DNA from: a bacterium
GTDB taxonomy: Bacteria; Actinomycetota; Acidimicrobiia; Spongiisociales; Spongiisociaceae
Assembly (NCBI GenBank): GCA_028820935.1
Contig: JAPPHZ010000030.1
Location: 1-64,000 of the forward strand
Direction of reading: 5' to 3'
Length of the DNA stretch: 64,000 bases
Below, piece after piece: positions 17,389-25,891 of this stretch (position 1 is the first letter of the stretch; each line of letters starts with the position of its first letter). The notes below the pieces were generated by a model. It was not told the origin of the DNA. It did no database searches and saw nothing but the letters and a program-made list of their open reading frames with translations. A program made the translations under genes and the position numbers.

Positions 17389-17410
17389 AAGCCCTCCGGA
17401 CGGAGGGCTT
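17389..17410 (-). terminator. Attenuator terminator hairpin of the ilvB leader
   Basis: AAGCCCTCCG (17389-17398) pairs perfectly with CGGAGGGCTT (17401-17410). On the minus strand it is followed by TTTCTGT. A second stem, AGCGCAC/GTGCGCT (17412-17418 with 17435-17441), overlaps the leader stop codon just before it. The order promoter, leader peptide, stem, terminator and structural gene is that of ribosome-controlled attenuation. Confidence 0.75.
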
Positions 17411-17439
17411 GAGCGCACACGCCGCGTTGCGACGGTGCG

Positions 17440-17475
17440 CTACATAAGTACTAGTACGAGGCTGCGGCCGGTCAT
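17440..17475 (-). CDS. ilvB leader peptide (attenuator)
   Basis: An 11-residue peptide MTGRSLVLVLM is encoded from ATG at 17475 to TAG at 17440-17442. Five of the last six residues before the stop are Leu or Val, and they use codons such as GTA, CTA and CTT that are rare in this GC-rich genome. It lies about 11 nt downstream of the -10 of a strong promoter. Stalling at Leu/Val codons would change folding of the downstream stems and let transcription pass into ilvBNC. Confidence 0.72.
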   Translation of the reverse strand: MTGRSLVLVLM

Positions 17476-17485
17476 GAGAAGCCGA

Positions 17486-17514
17486 AGTATGGAGCATGCG
17501 GGCCGTGATGTCAA
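17486..17514 (-). promoter_or_regulatory. ilvBNC-leuAB promoter
   Basis: On the minus strand TTGACA (17509-17514) and CATACT (17486-17491) are separated by exactly 17 bp. The -35 hexamer sits in the left arm of a palindrome shared with the divergent promoter of the NYN-domain gene. Confidence 0.75.
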
Positions 17515-17545
17515 CATTTGTGCCGACATAAATCGGCGTTGACAT
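17508..17545. promoter_or_regulatory. Nested palindrome between divergent ilvB and NYN-gene promoters
   Basis: ATGTCAAC (17508-17515) and GTTGACAT (17538-17545) form an 8-bp outer inverted repeat, and GCCGA (17522-17526) with TCGGC (17533-17537) an inner one. Each outer arm contains the TTGACA of one divergent promoter. It could be an operator, or just two promoters facing apart. Confidence 0.5.
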
Positions 17546-17569
17546 AGCGGTCCGCCACCTGCTTACGAT
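17539..17569 (+). promoter_or_regulatory. Leaderless promoter of the NYN-domain gene
   Basis: TTGACA (17539-17544) and TACGAT (17564-17569) are 19 bp apart; the -10 ends 6 nt before the ATG at 17576, as expected for a leaderless mRNA. No Shine-Dalgarno sequence is needed or clearly present. Confidence 0.55.
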
Positions 17570-17575
17570 TGGGGA

Positions 17576-18817
17576 ATGCGCAAACCGGAACGCCGACTCC
17601 TCCGCCAGGTTGTCGAAGTGGCCCGCGGGACCCTCCGAGAAATGGAGTGGCGGGAAGTGCCCCGGTCGATGCATCGAGTCGCGCAGAGCACGGGACAGCG
17701 GTTACCGGCGCCCCTCGAGAAGCTTGTCCTCAAGGAGATCGACCAGGACGAGTGGTTGCGCGAGCAGGTGGCAGAGGACTTCGACGGTTCGGAGAAGGGC
17801 GACGACCCCCACGAGCAGGCGGCCGCGCTCTTCCTGCTGCGGCCGGACGGTTGGGAGGACCGCTTGGAGCGGATCCGCCGCGACCTCCGCGACGCCTGGA
17901 ACTCGGCTCGTATCGAACGCCACGAGCGGCGGATCGGCGAGTTGGAGTCGGAGCTGAAGAAGTGGAAGGGCGATGCCCGGCAAGCCCGTGTGGAAGCGGA
18001 GGAAGCGAGGCGCAAGGCCGACCGCCGGGTGGAACAGGCATGGGAGGAGGCTCGATCCACGGTGGAACCGGAGCTCATCGAAACCTGCGATCAGCTGAGA
18101 AGGGACAACCGCCGGCTGGCAGGCGATCTTGAGGCGGCCCGCGCCGAACTGGAGAACACCGGGCAACGCCTCGCCGAGACGCGTGGGGACTTGGAGAGGG
18201 AGCGGCGGATCGAGCATGCCCCACCCGCCCCGCCCGCAGGGCTGAACGTGTGGGCGGATATGGATGCGGTGGAAGCAGCCCGTCAACTGGATGGGGTGGT
18301 GCAGGCCTTCTTCCCGGGACCGGCGCCTGTCGTGATGGAGCCGGCTCCCGCCGGATCGAAGCCGCTCGTCCTGCCGGCAGGAGTGGCGCCCTACAGCCCG
18401 CAAGCAGTCGAGTGGTTGATCGAGTTGGACCGGCCGTTCGCGCTGCTGGTGGACGGCTACAACGTGACCGCCAAGATGTATCCGCCCGATCGGTTCAGCC
18501 GTCCCGAGATAAGGGATCGCTTGCAGAACGACCTCGCCGAGTTGAAGGTAAGGGCGAGGGGGCGTCCCCGCATCACGGTGGTGTGGGACTCGGGCCGGGC
18601 AAGCGAGACGAGCGCCGAGACCCTGCCCAACGGGATCGAGGTCAGGTACACGCGTGAGGGATGGAAGGCCGACGACGAACTGATCGACCTAGCCGGAGGC
18701 CTGGGCGCCTCGGCGGCGGTGGTCTCCAGCGATCGCGAGGTCCGGGAACAAGCCCAGCGGGCCGGATCGCTGGGCCTGTGGAGCGAGGCCCTCGCCACCT
18801 GGGCACTCAACGGCTGA
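17576..18817 (+). CDS. Coiled-coil protein with C-terminal NYN (PIN-like RNase) domain
   Basis: The 413-residue protein has an N-terminal alpha-helical region (about 1-110), a long charged coiled coil (about 110-215, with heptad-like Glu/Arg/Leu runs), a Pro-rich linker, and a C-terminal NYN domain of the YacP type (about 280-413). The domain starts with ALLVDGYNVTAKMYP and has ITVVWDSG, TREGWKADDELIDL and AAVVSSDREVREQAQ. The conserved acidic residues (Asp in VDGYN, Asp-Asp in KADDEL, Asp in SSDRE) form the predicted metal site of an RNA-cleaving enzyme. Similar coiled-coil plus NYN proteins are widespread in actinobacteria with unknown substrates. It is divergent from ilvB. Confidence 0.85.
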   Translation: MRKPERRLLRQVVEVARGTLREMEWREVPRSMHRVAQSTGQRLPAPLEKLVLKEIDQDEWLREQVAEDFDGSEKGDDPHEQAAALFLLRPDGWEDRLERIRRDLRDAWNSARIERHERRIGELESELKKWKGDARQARVEAEEARRKADRRVEQAWEEARSTVEPELIETCDQLRRDNRRLAGDLEAARAELENTGQRLAETRGDLERERRIEHAPPAPPAGLNVWADMDAVEAARQLDGVVQAFFPGPAPVVMEPAPAGSKPLVLPAGVAPYSPQAVEWLIELDRPFALLVDGYNVTAKMYPPDRFSRPEIRDRLQNDLAELKVRARGRPRITVVWDSGRASETSAETLPNGIEVRYTREGWKADDELIDLAGGLGASAAVVSSDREVREQAQRAGSLGLWSEALATWALNG

Positions 18818-18880
18818 AGCGAAGCCCTAGACGCCCCTCTCCGAGAGCGCGTACCCCGAGACGTAACCCGGGTCGCTTGC

Positions 18881-19102
18881 CTATCCGCGGAAGAAGCGGC
18901 CCACCAGGTTGACCACGATCGTGAGCAATAGGCTCGCCACCAGCATCGAGGTGAGCGGGATGAACACGACCGACCGGTCCCCGACCCGCCGGATGTCGCC
19001 CGGCAGGTTGCCGAACCAGGAAAGAAGCCCGAACCGGGCCGCCAGGCCGGCCGCGATGGCGATCAAGCCCCCGATTATCAGAAGATTGCTGACGCTTCGC
19101 AT
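18881..19102 (-). CDS. DUF2905 family small membrane protein
   Basis: The product is about 73 residues with two hydrophobic helices, separated by the family signature GNLPGDIRRVGDRSVVFIPLTSM. This is the DUF2905 pattern, of unknown function. The start is placed at the ATG giving MRSVSNLLIIGG; another ATG lies 12 nt upstream. It converges on the NYN gene with 63 bp between. Confidence 0.85.
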   Translation of the reverse strand: MRSVSNLLIIGGLIAIAAGLAARFGLLSWFGNLPGDIRRVGDRSVVFIPLTSMLVASLLLTIVVNLVGRFFRG

Positions 19103-19164
19103 GCCGCTGCCCACGCTACCCGGACGACCGGCATCACTAAGGTCAGGCCGCCTATGCAGGTTAT

Positions 19165-20100
19165 GTGTACGAGGCGGGGCGGATCCGTGGAGAAGCGGTC
19201 AAGCACTCGGGCGACTGCGTGACCGGGTTCAACGCCATACGAGTAGACCGGCGCCGTAGGCGGGCTCAGTTGATTCTGGTAGTGGCGTTTGTGGTGGTCG
19301 TGTCCGTGCTGGCTACGCCGGACCAGGCCAGGGGGCTGGCGGCATCGGTCCCGACCGGTGACGGCCCTGCTGCTTCCGAAGGGTCGGTCGAGGACCTGGA
19401 TACGAGAAGCCGCTCCGGGCAAGCGTCCGGGTCTGTCGTCAGCGGCGTCGTGGCGAGCAGTGTCGGTACCCGGCCTAGCGGCGCGTCCTCGGCAGGAGGT
19501 GTGGGTGCAGCATTTTCCGCAGTGTCCGCCGGCGGCGATCATTCCTGCGCGTTGCGGACCGACGGAACCGTCTCGTGCTGGGGCGACAACTCGCGGGGGC
19601 AGGCCGATGCTCCCTCGGGATCGTTCACCCAAGTCTCCGCCGGAGGCAGGCATTCGTGCGGGTTGCGTACCGACAGGACCATCGACTGCTGGGGCGATAA
19701 CGACTCGGGACAGGCGACCGCACCCTCGGGATCGTTCACGCAGGTCTCCGCCGGCGGCGATCATTCGTGCGGGATCCGGACCGACGGGGCTGTCCACTGC
19801 TGGGGCAACAACTTTCTCGGGCAGACGAATACCCCCTCGGGGTCGTTCACCCAGGTCTCCACCGGCAGCAGGCGGTCGTGCGGGTTGCGGATCGGCGGGA
19901 CCATCAGTTGCTGGGGCGAACCGAGTGAGAAGTGGCCTTCGGGGTCGTTCACGCCTGCGGGGTCGTTCACAGCGGTGTCTGTCGGCTGCGGGTTGCGGAC
20001 CGACGGGACGATCACGTGCTGGGGCGACCACTTCGGAGCGACTGTGCCATCGGGGTCGTTCACCCGGGTCTCCACCTACACCGCCGTCGCTGTGTCCTGA
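19165..20100 (+). CDS. RCC1-repeat (BLIP-II-like) exported protein
   Basis: The 311-residue protein has a basic N-terminus and one hydrophobic segment (about residues 36-54, LILVVAFVVVVSVLAT) like a signal peptide, then a Ser/Gly-rich spacer, then about five repeats of the type GSFTQVSAGGxHSCGLRTDGTIxCWGDNxxGQ. This is the short RCC1_2 repeat that builds a beta-propeller, seen in surface or secreted bacterial proteins. Paired Cys in each repeat (HSCxLRTDGxxxCWG) could form disulfides outside the cell. The last repeats are shortened and irregular. The start is GTG at 19165 but is uncertain. The protein partner is unknown. Confidence 0.78.
   Translation: MYEAGRIRGEAVKHSGDCVTGFNAIRVDRRRRRAQLILVVAFVVVVSVLATPDQARGLAASVPTGDGPAASEGSVEDLDTRSRSGQASGSVVSGVVASSVGTRPSGASSAGGVGAAFSAVSAGGDHSCALRTDGTVSCWGDNSRGQADAPSGSFTQVSAGGRHSCGLRTDRTIDCWGDNDSGQATAPSGSFTQVSAGGDHSCGIRTDGAVHCWGNNFLGQTNTPSGSFTQVSTGSRRSCGLRIGGTISCWGEPSEKWPSGSFTPAGSFTAVSVGCGLRTDGTITCWGDHFGATVPSGSFTRVSTYTAVAVS
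19612..19944 (+). repeat. 111-bp tandem repeats coding for RCC1 units
   Basis: Units beginning CCCTCGGG(A/G)TCGTTCAC start at 19612, 19723 and 19834, exactly 111 bp (37 codons) apart. They remain highly similar at the DNA level, suggesting recent duplication or ongoing recombination. Confidence 0.8.
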
Positions 20101-20220
20101 CGCAGGAGGCTGTCGTTCCCCACCCCTCGTGCCCGGTGTCTATCCAGCCGCGACCGGTAGGTTGATCCCTGCGCTACCGTGGCTCTCCGGCCACTCACGT
20201 CCGACGCGCAGGAGGATGCC

Positions 20221-20586
20221 ATGCCCAACCCCGTAGTCCACTTCGAGATCCAGTCCACGGAGCCCGCCAAGAGCCGGGATTTCTTCAGGGAAGTCTTCGG
20301 ATGGCAGATCGAGGTGGCGACAGAGATGGAATACGGCCTCGTGAACACCGGCGCCGAAACGGGGATCAATGGCGGTATCGAAGCCTCGCCCACCGGGGAG
20401 AACCAGGTGATGATCTACATCGAGGTCGACGACATCCAGGGCTACCTGGATCGGGCGGTGGCCGCCGGCGCCGGGGTGGTCATGCCGGTGACGAGCATTC
20501 CCGGCGCCGTGACCTTTGCCGTGTTCTCGGACCCGGCCGGCGCGGTGGTCGGCATCGTCGACAGCGAGACACCCCCGGCCGAATAG
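20221..20586 (+). CDS. VOC family (glyoxalase/bleomycin-resistance fold) protein
   Basis: The 121-residue single-domain VOC protein shows two beta-alpha-beta-beta-beta modules: PVVHFEIQSTEPAKSRDFFREVFGWQIE and MIYIEVDDIQGYLDRAVAAGAGVVMPVTSIP with AVFSDPAGAVVGI. Metal-ligand positions are only partly conserved, so activity is uncertain. The ATG start at 20221 is supported by AGGAGGA just upstream. It is convergent with ilvD, 11 bp apart. Confidence 0.88.
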   Translation: MPNPVVHFEIQSTEPAKSRDFFREVFGWQIEVATEMEYGLVNTGAETGINGGIEASPTGENQVMIYIEVDDIQGYLDRAVAAGAGVVMPVTSIPGAVTFAVFSDPAGAVVGIVDSETPPAE

Positions 20587-20597
20587 CGGCTAGACGT

Positions 20598-22280
20598 TCA
20601 GGCGTCGGTCACGCATCCGGTGCTTGCTGTTGACACCGTCCGGATGTACCTGGCCAGGGTGCCACGGGTGGCCTTGAGCGGCGGGGGCGTCCAGGCCGCC
20701 TGACGGTCGGCCAACTCGGCTTCGGATACGTCGAGGGTGATGGTCCGGGCCACCGCGTCTATCGAGATCCGGTCCCCGGGTTCCACCAGCGCGATCGGGC
20801 CGCCCTCCTGGGCTTCTGGGCAGACGTGACCCATGATGAAACCGTGGGAGCCGCCCGAGAAGCGGCCGTCCGTGATCAGGGCGACGTCCTGGCCAAGACC
20901 GGCGCCCATGATGGCTGAGGTGGGTGTGAGCATCTCGGGCATGCCCGGCCCGCCCTTCGGGCCTTCGTAGCGGATGATGATCACCGATCCGGGCCCGATC
21001 TCGCCCCGCTCCAGGGCGGAGAGCATTTCCTCCTCGCTGTCGTAGGGCAGCGCCGTGCCCGTGAAGGAGAGGCCTTCCTTGCCGGTTATCTTGGCTACCG
21101 CCCCCTCGGGGGCCAGGTTGCCCCGGAGAATCTGGATGTGGCCGGAGTCCTTCACCGGGTTGTCCCAGGGCGCTATCACCAGCTGCCCCTCCGCCAGGCC
21201 GGGCAGGTCGGCGAGGTTCTCGGCCATGGTCCGGCCGGTCACGGTCAGGCAGTCTCCGTCAATGGCGCCCCGTTCCAGCAGCATCCTCAGCACCGCCGGT
21301 GTCCCCCCAACCTCATGCAGGTCCTCCATCACATACCGGCCGGAGGGCTTGAGGTCGCCCAGGTAGGGGATGCGGTCGCTGACCGGCTGGAAGTCCTCGA
21401 TGTCCAGATCGACCCCGGCCGAGTGGGCCATGGCCATGAGGTGCAGCACTGCGTTCGTGGAGCCGCCCAGCACCATCGTGATGACCATGGCGTTCTCGAA
21501 CGCAGCCCGGGTCATGATTTGGCCGGGGCGGATGTCCTTCTCGAGAAGCCTCCGGATGGCGGCACCCGCCTCCCGGCACTCGGCCGCCTTGCCCGGGTCG
21601 GTAGCCGGCGTGGAGGAGCTGTAGGGGAGGCTCATCCCCAAGGCCTCGATCGCAACCGCCATCGTATTGGCCGTGTACATGCCCCCGCAGGCGCCGGCGC
21701 CGGGGCAGGCATTGCGGACCACGTCAAGCCGATCATCCTCGCTCAGGCGGCCGGCGATCGCCTCGCCGTAGGACTGGAAGGCCGACACGATGTCGATCGG
21801 GTCGCCGTGGCGGCTGACGCCGGCCCGGATGGTGCCCCCGTAGATCATCAGCGCCGGACGGTCGATACGGGCCATCGCCATGACCGCCCCCGGCATGTTC
21901 TTGTCGCAGCCCGGGATGGAGATGTTGGCGTCGTACCACTGGGCGCTCATGACGGTCTCGATGGAGTCGGCGATGAGATCCCTGGACTGGAGCGAGTAGG
22001 ACATGCCGTCGGTTCCCATCGACATCCCGTCCGAGACCCCGATGGTGTTGAAGCGCATCCCCACTAGGCCGGCCTCGGTGACCCCCAGCTTGGCCTGGGC
22101 GGCCAACTCGTCCAGGTGCATGTTGCAGCTGTTGCCCTCGTACCACATCGAGGCGATCCCGACCTGGGCCTTCGACATGTCGCCGGGCGTGAGGCCGGTG
22201 GCGTAGAGCATGGCCTGCGAGCCGCCCTGGGAGCGTTCCTGGGTTATCCGTCTGCTGACGCGGTTTATAGCTGTTTCCAT
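20598..22280 (-). CDS. ilvD: Dihydroxy-acid dehydratase
   Basis: The 560-residue iron-sulfur enzyme makes the 2-oxo acids of valine and isoleucine. The cluster ligands lie in [21 protein letters not shown] and [16 protein letters not shown], and the C-terminal [21 protein letters not shown] motif is intact. I start at the ATG giving [11 protein letters not shown]; another ATG lies 9 nt upstream. It completes the ilvBNC pathway but is a separate transcription unit about 3 kb away. Confidence 0.96.
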   Translation of the reverse strand: METAINRVSRRITQERSQGGSQAMLYATGLTPGDMSKAQVGIASMWYEGNSCNMHLDELAAQAKLGVTEAGLVGMRFNTIGVSDGMSMGTDGMSYSLQSRDLIADSIETVMSAQWYDANISIPGCDKNMPGAVMAMARIDRPALMIYGGTIRAGVSRHGDPIDIVSAFQSYGEAIAGRLSEDDRLDVVRNACPGAGACGGMYTANTMAVAIEALGMSLPYSSSTPATDPGKAAECREAGAAIRRLLEKDIRPGQIMTRAAFENAMVITMVLGGSTNAVLHLMAMAHSAGVDLDIEDFQPVSDRIPYLGDLKPSGRYVMEDLHEVGGTPAVLRMLLERGAIDGDCLTVTGRTMAENLADLPGLAEGQLVIAPWDNPVKDSGHIQILRGNLAPEGAVAKITGKEGLSFTGTALPYDSEEEMLSALERGEIGPGSVIIIRYEGPKGGPGMPEMLTPTSAIMGAGLGQDVALITDGRFSGGSHGFIMGHVCPEAQEGGPIALVEPGDRISIDAVARTITLDVSEAELADRQAAWTPPPLKATRGTLARYIRTVSTASTGCVTDA

Positions 22281-22403
22281 GCGCGCCAATCATAGATTGA
22301 GTGACCAGTTCGTACAGACCACTAGCCTTGCCGACATGCTCCTCCCGCCCGATCGAAGGCTTCCGGCCGTCGGGCCGCAGGATGGCGATGATCGTGGTGG
22401 TCG

Positions 22404-23165
22404 ATGCTGATCGTCAGCGACGTGCATGGCGCTTTCACCGAGTTGGCCCGGGTCGCCTCACTTGGAGGGCCTCTCCTGGTGCTCGGGGATCTGATCAACT
22501 TCGTGGACTACCGCACCGGCCGGGGGATCGCCGCCGACGTGTACGGCCCCGAGTACGCCCGGGAGTTCATCCGTAACCGAGCGACCGGCGACTGGCCGGC
22601 CAACCGCCGCCTGTGGCGCCGCGTCCAGGAGGGGCGGGAGTCCGAACTGGCCGAACGCATCCGCGCCGAGGTGCGCCGTCAGTACCGGGCCGCCCGCCGG
22701 GCCCTGCTCCCCGCCGAGAAGGCCTATGTGATCTACGGCAACGTGGATTGGCCGGAGGAGATGGCGGTCGTGCTGGGGGATGAGGTCAGGCTGGTGGACG
22801 GCGAGGTGGTCGAGATCGAGGGCTACTCGGTCGGGTTCGCCGGGGGAGGGGTGCCGACCCCGGCCCGGGCCCGCGGTGAGGTGGCGCACGAGGCCATGGC
22901 CGCCAAGCTTGACGCCCTGGGACGGGTGGACATTCTCTGCACCCATGTCGCCCCCTCGGTGGCGCCGCTCCGGCGGGACGTGGTCACGGGCATACTGGAG
23001 CGGTCGTCCCCGGTGGTGCTGGACTACCTGGCAACCCACCGGCCCCGCTACCACTACTTCGGAGACATCCACCAGCCCCAGGCACAGGAGTGGCGGGTGG
23101 GCCGTACCGTCTGCCGCAATGTCGGCTACTTCCGGGCCACGGCTCGCGCGGTCCGCCACGGCTGA
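22404..23165 (+). CDS. Calcineurin-like metallophosphoesterase
   Basis: The 253-residue protein carries metallophosphoesterase metal-binding blocks: VSDVHG at the N-terminus, LGDLINFVD, a YGNVDWPEE in place of GNHE, CTHVAPS and FGDIHQPQA. It is cytoplasmic by composition. Substrate is unknown; relatives act on nucleotides, phosphoproteins or nucleic acids. It ends 30 bp before the helicase gene on the same strand, so a joint role in nucleic acid processing is possible but only inferred. Confidence 0.88.
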   Translation: MLIVSDVHGAFTELARVASLGGPLLVLGDLINFVDYRTGRGIAADVYGPEYAREFIRNRATGDWPANRRLWRRVQEGRESELAERIRAEVRRQYRAARRALLPAEKAYVIYGNVDWPEEMAVVLGDEVRLVDGEVVEIEGYSVGFAGGGVPTPARARGEVAHEAMAAKLDALGRVDILCTHVAPSVAPLRRDVVTGILERSSPVVLDYLATHRPRYHYFGDIHQPQAQEWRVGRTVCRNVGYFRATARAVRHG

Positions 23166-23195
23166 AGTGTCACCGTCCGGTGGTACGTTGTCGCC

Positions 23196-25808
23196 ATGGT
23201 GTTCCCGGGGCCGGTAGAGCTGGGGCGCGGGGTGGTCGTCAACCCCGGCGACCCCGATCCGATCGAGGGGCTGCCCAGGGTGCGGGTGGATCAGGACCTC
23301 CTGGATTCGCCCGAGTTGCTGGCCGGGACGGTAGACCGGCTCCATCGGGGCTGGTCGGCCCGGGAGCGTGTAGCGGTTGAGCTGGCTGTCGACCAGGAGG
23401 AACTCCGCCGCCCGGTCATAGAGGAGCGCCCGCTGTGGCAACTCGGAACGGACTTCACCATCCTCAGGGAGCGGCTTCACTTCCTGGTCTGGGCCAACAA
23501 CTGGGACTGCCGCAGCGGCACCCCGGTGTGGTGGTGGGGTTCGAAGGCCGCCGGGCTGGGCGCCGCCGAGGGTGGTCCCGCCGACATAGTCCTCCGGAAC
23601 GGCGAACCGGCCTGGGTGGACGGAGGTCCTAGGGAGCCGCTCGACCTTCCTGTGGTGCATGCCGAGTCGGTCGTGGTGGGTCGCCTCCGTCCGGGCCGTT
23701 CGCGGGCAAGGCTCGACCCGGATCTGGATCCCGCCCAGCGAGCGGCCGTCGAGCATGGTGCCGGCCCCGCCCGCATCATCGCCACCGCCGGATCGGGTAA
23801 GACCCGGACCCTCCTGGCCCGGCTCGCCCACCTGGTCGACCACCGCGGGGTCGAGCCCGGTCTGGTGACCGCGGTCGCCTACAACAACCGGGCCGCCGCC
23901 CAGATGAGGGAACGCCTGGGGAGGCAGGACGTCCACATCCGGACCATCCACTCCCTCGGTTGGGCGATCGTCAGGGAAGCGCTGCCGGACGCCCGCCTCC
24001 TCGACGAAGGAGAGGTCCGGGGCCGGCTCAGGGGCCTCGTACCGAGCCGGCCCGTCCTCAACAAGGACGTGATCGGCCCCTACCTGGAGGCCCTGTCGGA
24101 TGCCCGCCTCGGGTTGGCGGATCCGGCCGAGGTGGAGGAGGGCCGCGACGACATCCCCGGCTTCGCGGAGGTCTTCAGGCGCTACCGCTACCGGCTCCAA
24201 CGGCATAGCCTGGTGGACTACGACGAGCAGATCTACCGAGCCATTGAGCTGCTGCTCCGAGATCCCGACCTCCGGGCTCGATGGCAGCCCCGGTGCAGGC
24301 ACCTGCTGGTCGACGAGTTCCAGGACCTCACGCCCGCCTACGTGTTGTTGCTCCGCGTGCTGTCATCGCCGTGCCTCAACGTGTTCGGGGTGGGGGACGA
24401 CGATCAGACCGTCTACGGCTATGCGGGGGCGGACCCTCGCTTCCTGGTGGACTTCGACCGGCTCTTCCCGGGGGCGGAGGAGCACGCACTAGAAGTGAAC
24501 TACCGCTCGCCGGCCGCAGTGATCGGCGCCGGTAACCATCTGCTCGCCCGCAACCGCGTCCGGGTGCCGAAGGCGGTCAGGCCGGCGCCCGGCTCGCCGG
24601 ACGGGACCGACCGCCTCCTGATCCTCGAGCGGCCCGATCCGGAAGTGACCGGGGAGGCGATCGACCGGGTTCGCGCCTGGCTGGCGAACGGGGTCCCTCC
24701 CGGCGAGATAGCGGTACTCGCCCGGGTCAATTCATCCCTCCTCCCCGTGCTGGCCGGGTTGGACCGGGCCGGGTTCCCGTTGAACTCCAGGATCGAACCC
24801 GGTCTGCTCGACCGGTCGGTCATGAGATCGGTGCTGGCCTGGATCCGCCTGGGTCTCCGCCCGGAGGAGATGGGGCGCCTGGACCTGCTCGAAGCAGTCC
24901 GCCGACCCTCCCGGGGGCTCAACCGCTTGGCGGACCGGCGCCTCCAACTCGGCGTGTATTCGCTGGAGGATCTCCGGGAACTGGCGGAGGGCCTGGAGGG
25001 GCGTCAGGCGGAGGCGTGGGTGACGTGGGTTCACGACATCGCCGGGCTGGCCGGCAAGGTACGGAACGGAACGGTCGGCCCCGTGCTCCGGCGGCTGATC
25101 GATGTCATCGGTCTGGGACGGTCGGCCCACCTGCTGGATCGGAACCGGACCCGGGTGGACAAGGCCGGTCACGCCGACGATCTGGTGGCGCTCCTCCGGA
25201 CCGCGTCCGTGTACCGCGAGGTGGGAACATTCGAGGAGGACCTGCGGGCGGTGCTGGCGCGACACCGCGGCGCCGGCGAGGTCCGGGACGGTGTGACGCT
25301 CTCCACGGTCCACCGGGTCAAGGGCATGGAGTGGGACCGGGTGCTCGTATTCGGGGCCGATCGGGGCCTGATGCCCCACGACCTGTCGGAGAACCTGGAG
25401 GAGGAGCGGCGCATTCTCTACGTGGCTATCACCCGGGCCCGCCGGCAGGCGGTGGTGTTGGCGGACGCCGGCCGTCCCTCACCGTTCCTGGCCGAGATGC
25501 GAGGCCGGCAGCCTCGGGAGGTTCGGGTCTCGACGGCCCGGAAACCGGCCACGGCGGCGCGACCGGAAACGTCGGTGGATGTCGATCCCGAGTTGCTCGA
25601 AAGGCTCAAGACCTGGCGTCGCCACAGGTCCAAGGAAGACAGTGTCCCGGCCTACGTAGTGTTCTCGAACCGAACCCTCGCGGGGATAGCTGTTCGTCGG
25701 CCGCGGACCGAGGAGGAGTTGCTAGCGGTAAGCGGAGTCGGTCCTACTAAATTGGAGTTGTACGGGGAGGAGGTGCTAGAAATCGTGCGGGAGACTTCAC
25801 CGTCCTGA
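23196..25808 (+). CDS. UvrD/Rep-family helicase with N-terminal unknown domain and C-terminal HRDC domain
   Basis: The 870-residue superfamily 1A helicase has Walker A IATAGSGKT (about 196-204), DEFQD (about 373-377), GDDDQTVYGYAGAD, the TVHRVKGMEWDRV motif and a final YVAITRAR motif. The C-terminus (about 800-866, KTWRRHRSKEDSVPAYVVFSNRTL to SGVGPTKLELYG) is an HRDC domain, as in UvrD2 of mycobacteria. The first about 175 residues are an extra domain I cannot name, with conserved-looking LHFLVWANNWD and VWWWGSKAAGLG blocks. It likely unwinds DNA in repair or replication-fork processing. The ATG at 23196 is 30 bp after the phosphoesterase gene. Confidence 0.92.
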   Translation: MVFPGPVELGRGVVVNPGDPDPIEGLPRVRVDQDLLDSPELLAGTVDRLHRGWSARERVAVELAVDQEELRRPVIEERPLWQLGTDFTILRERLHFLVWANNWDCRSGTPVWWWGSKAAGLGAAEGGPADIVLRNGEPAWVDGGPREPLDLPVVHAESVVVGRLRPGRSRARLDPDLDPAQRAAVEHGAGPARIIATAGSGKTRTLLARLAHLVDHRGVEPGLVTAVAYNNRAAAQMRERLGRQDVHIRTIHSLGWAIVREALPDARLLDEGEVRGRLRGLVPSRPVLNKDVIGPYLEALSDARLGLADPAEVEEGRDDIPGFAEVFRRYRYRLQRHSLVDYDEQIYRAIELLLRDPDLRARWQPRCRHLLVDEFQDLTPAYVLLLRVLSSPCLNVFGVGDDDQTVYGYAGADPRFLVDFDRLFPGAEEHALEVNYRSPAAVIGAGNHLLARNRVRVPKAVRPAPGSPDGTDRLLILERPDPEVTGEAIDRVRAWLANGVPPGEIAVLARVNSSLLPVLAGLDRAGFPLNSRIEPGLLDRSVMRSVLAWIRLGLRPEEMGRLDLLEAVRRPSRGLNRLADRRLQLGVYSLEDLRELAEGLEGRQAEAWVTWVHDIAGLAGKVRNGTVGPVLRRLIDVIGLGRSAHLLDRNRTRVDKAGHADDLVALLRTASVYREVGTFEEDLRAVLARHRGAGEVRDGVTLSTVHRVKGMEWDRVLVFGADRGLMPHDLSENLEEERRILYVAITRARRQAVVLADAGRPSPFLAEMRGRQPREVRVSTARKPATAARPETSVDVDPELLERLKTWRRHRSKEDSVPAYVVFSNRTLAGIAVRRPRTEEELLAVSGVGPTKLELYGEEVLEIVRETSPS

Positions 25809-25891
25809 ACGCGCGACTTCCCTCCGAGCGCCGATCCGTAACGAGGAGTATTCACCGCGTCCCCGCCGGTTCGGAAGGATGGGGTTAGAGA

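Noticed and set aside
17342-17674. N-terminal extension of IlvB through the leader region
   Set aside because: The added residues contain the promoter, attenuator and palindrome and no ThDP-enzyme sequence. A ribosome binding site precedes 17341.
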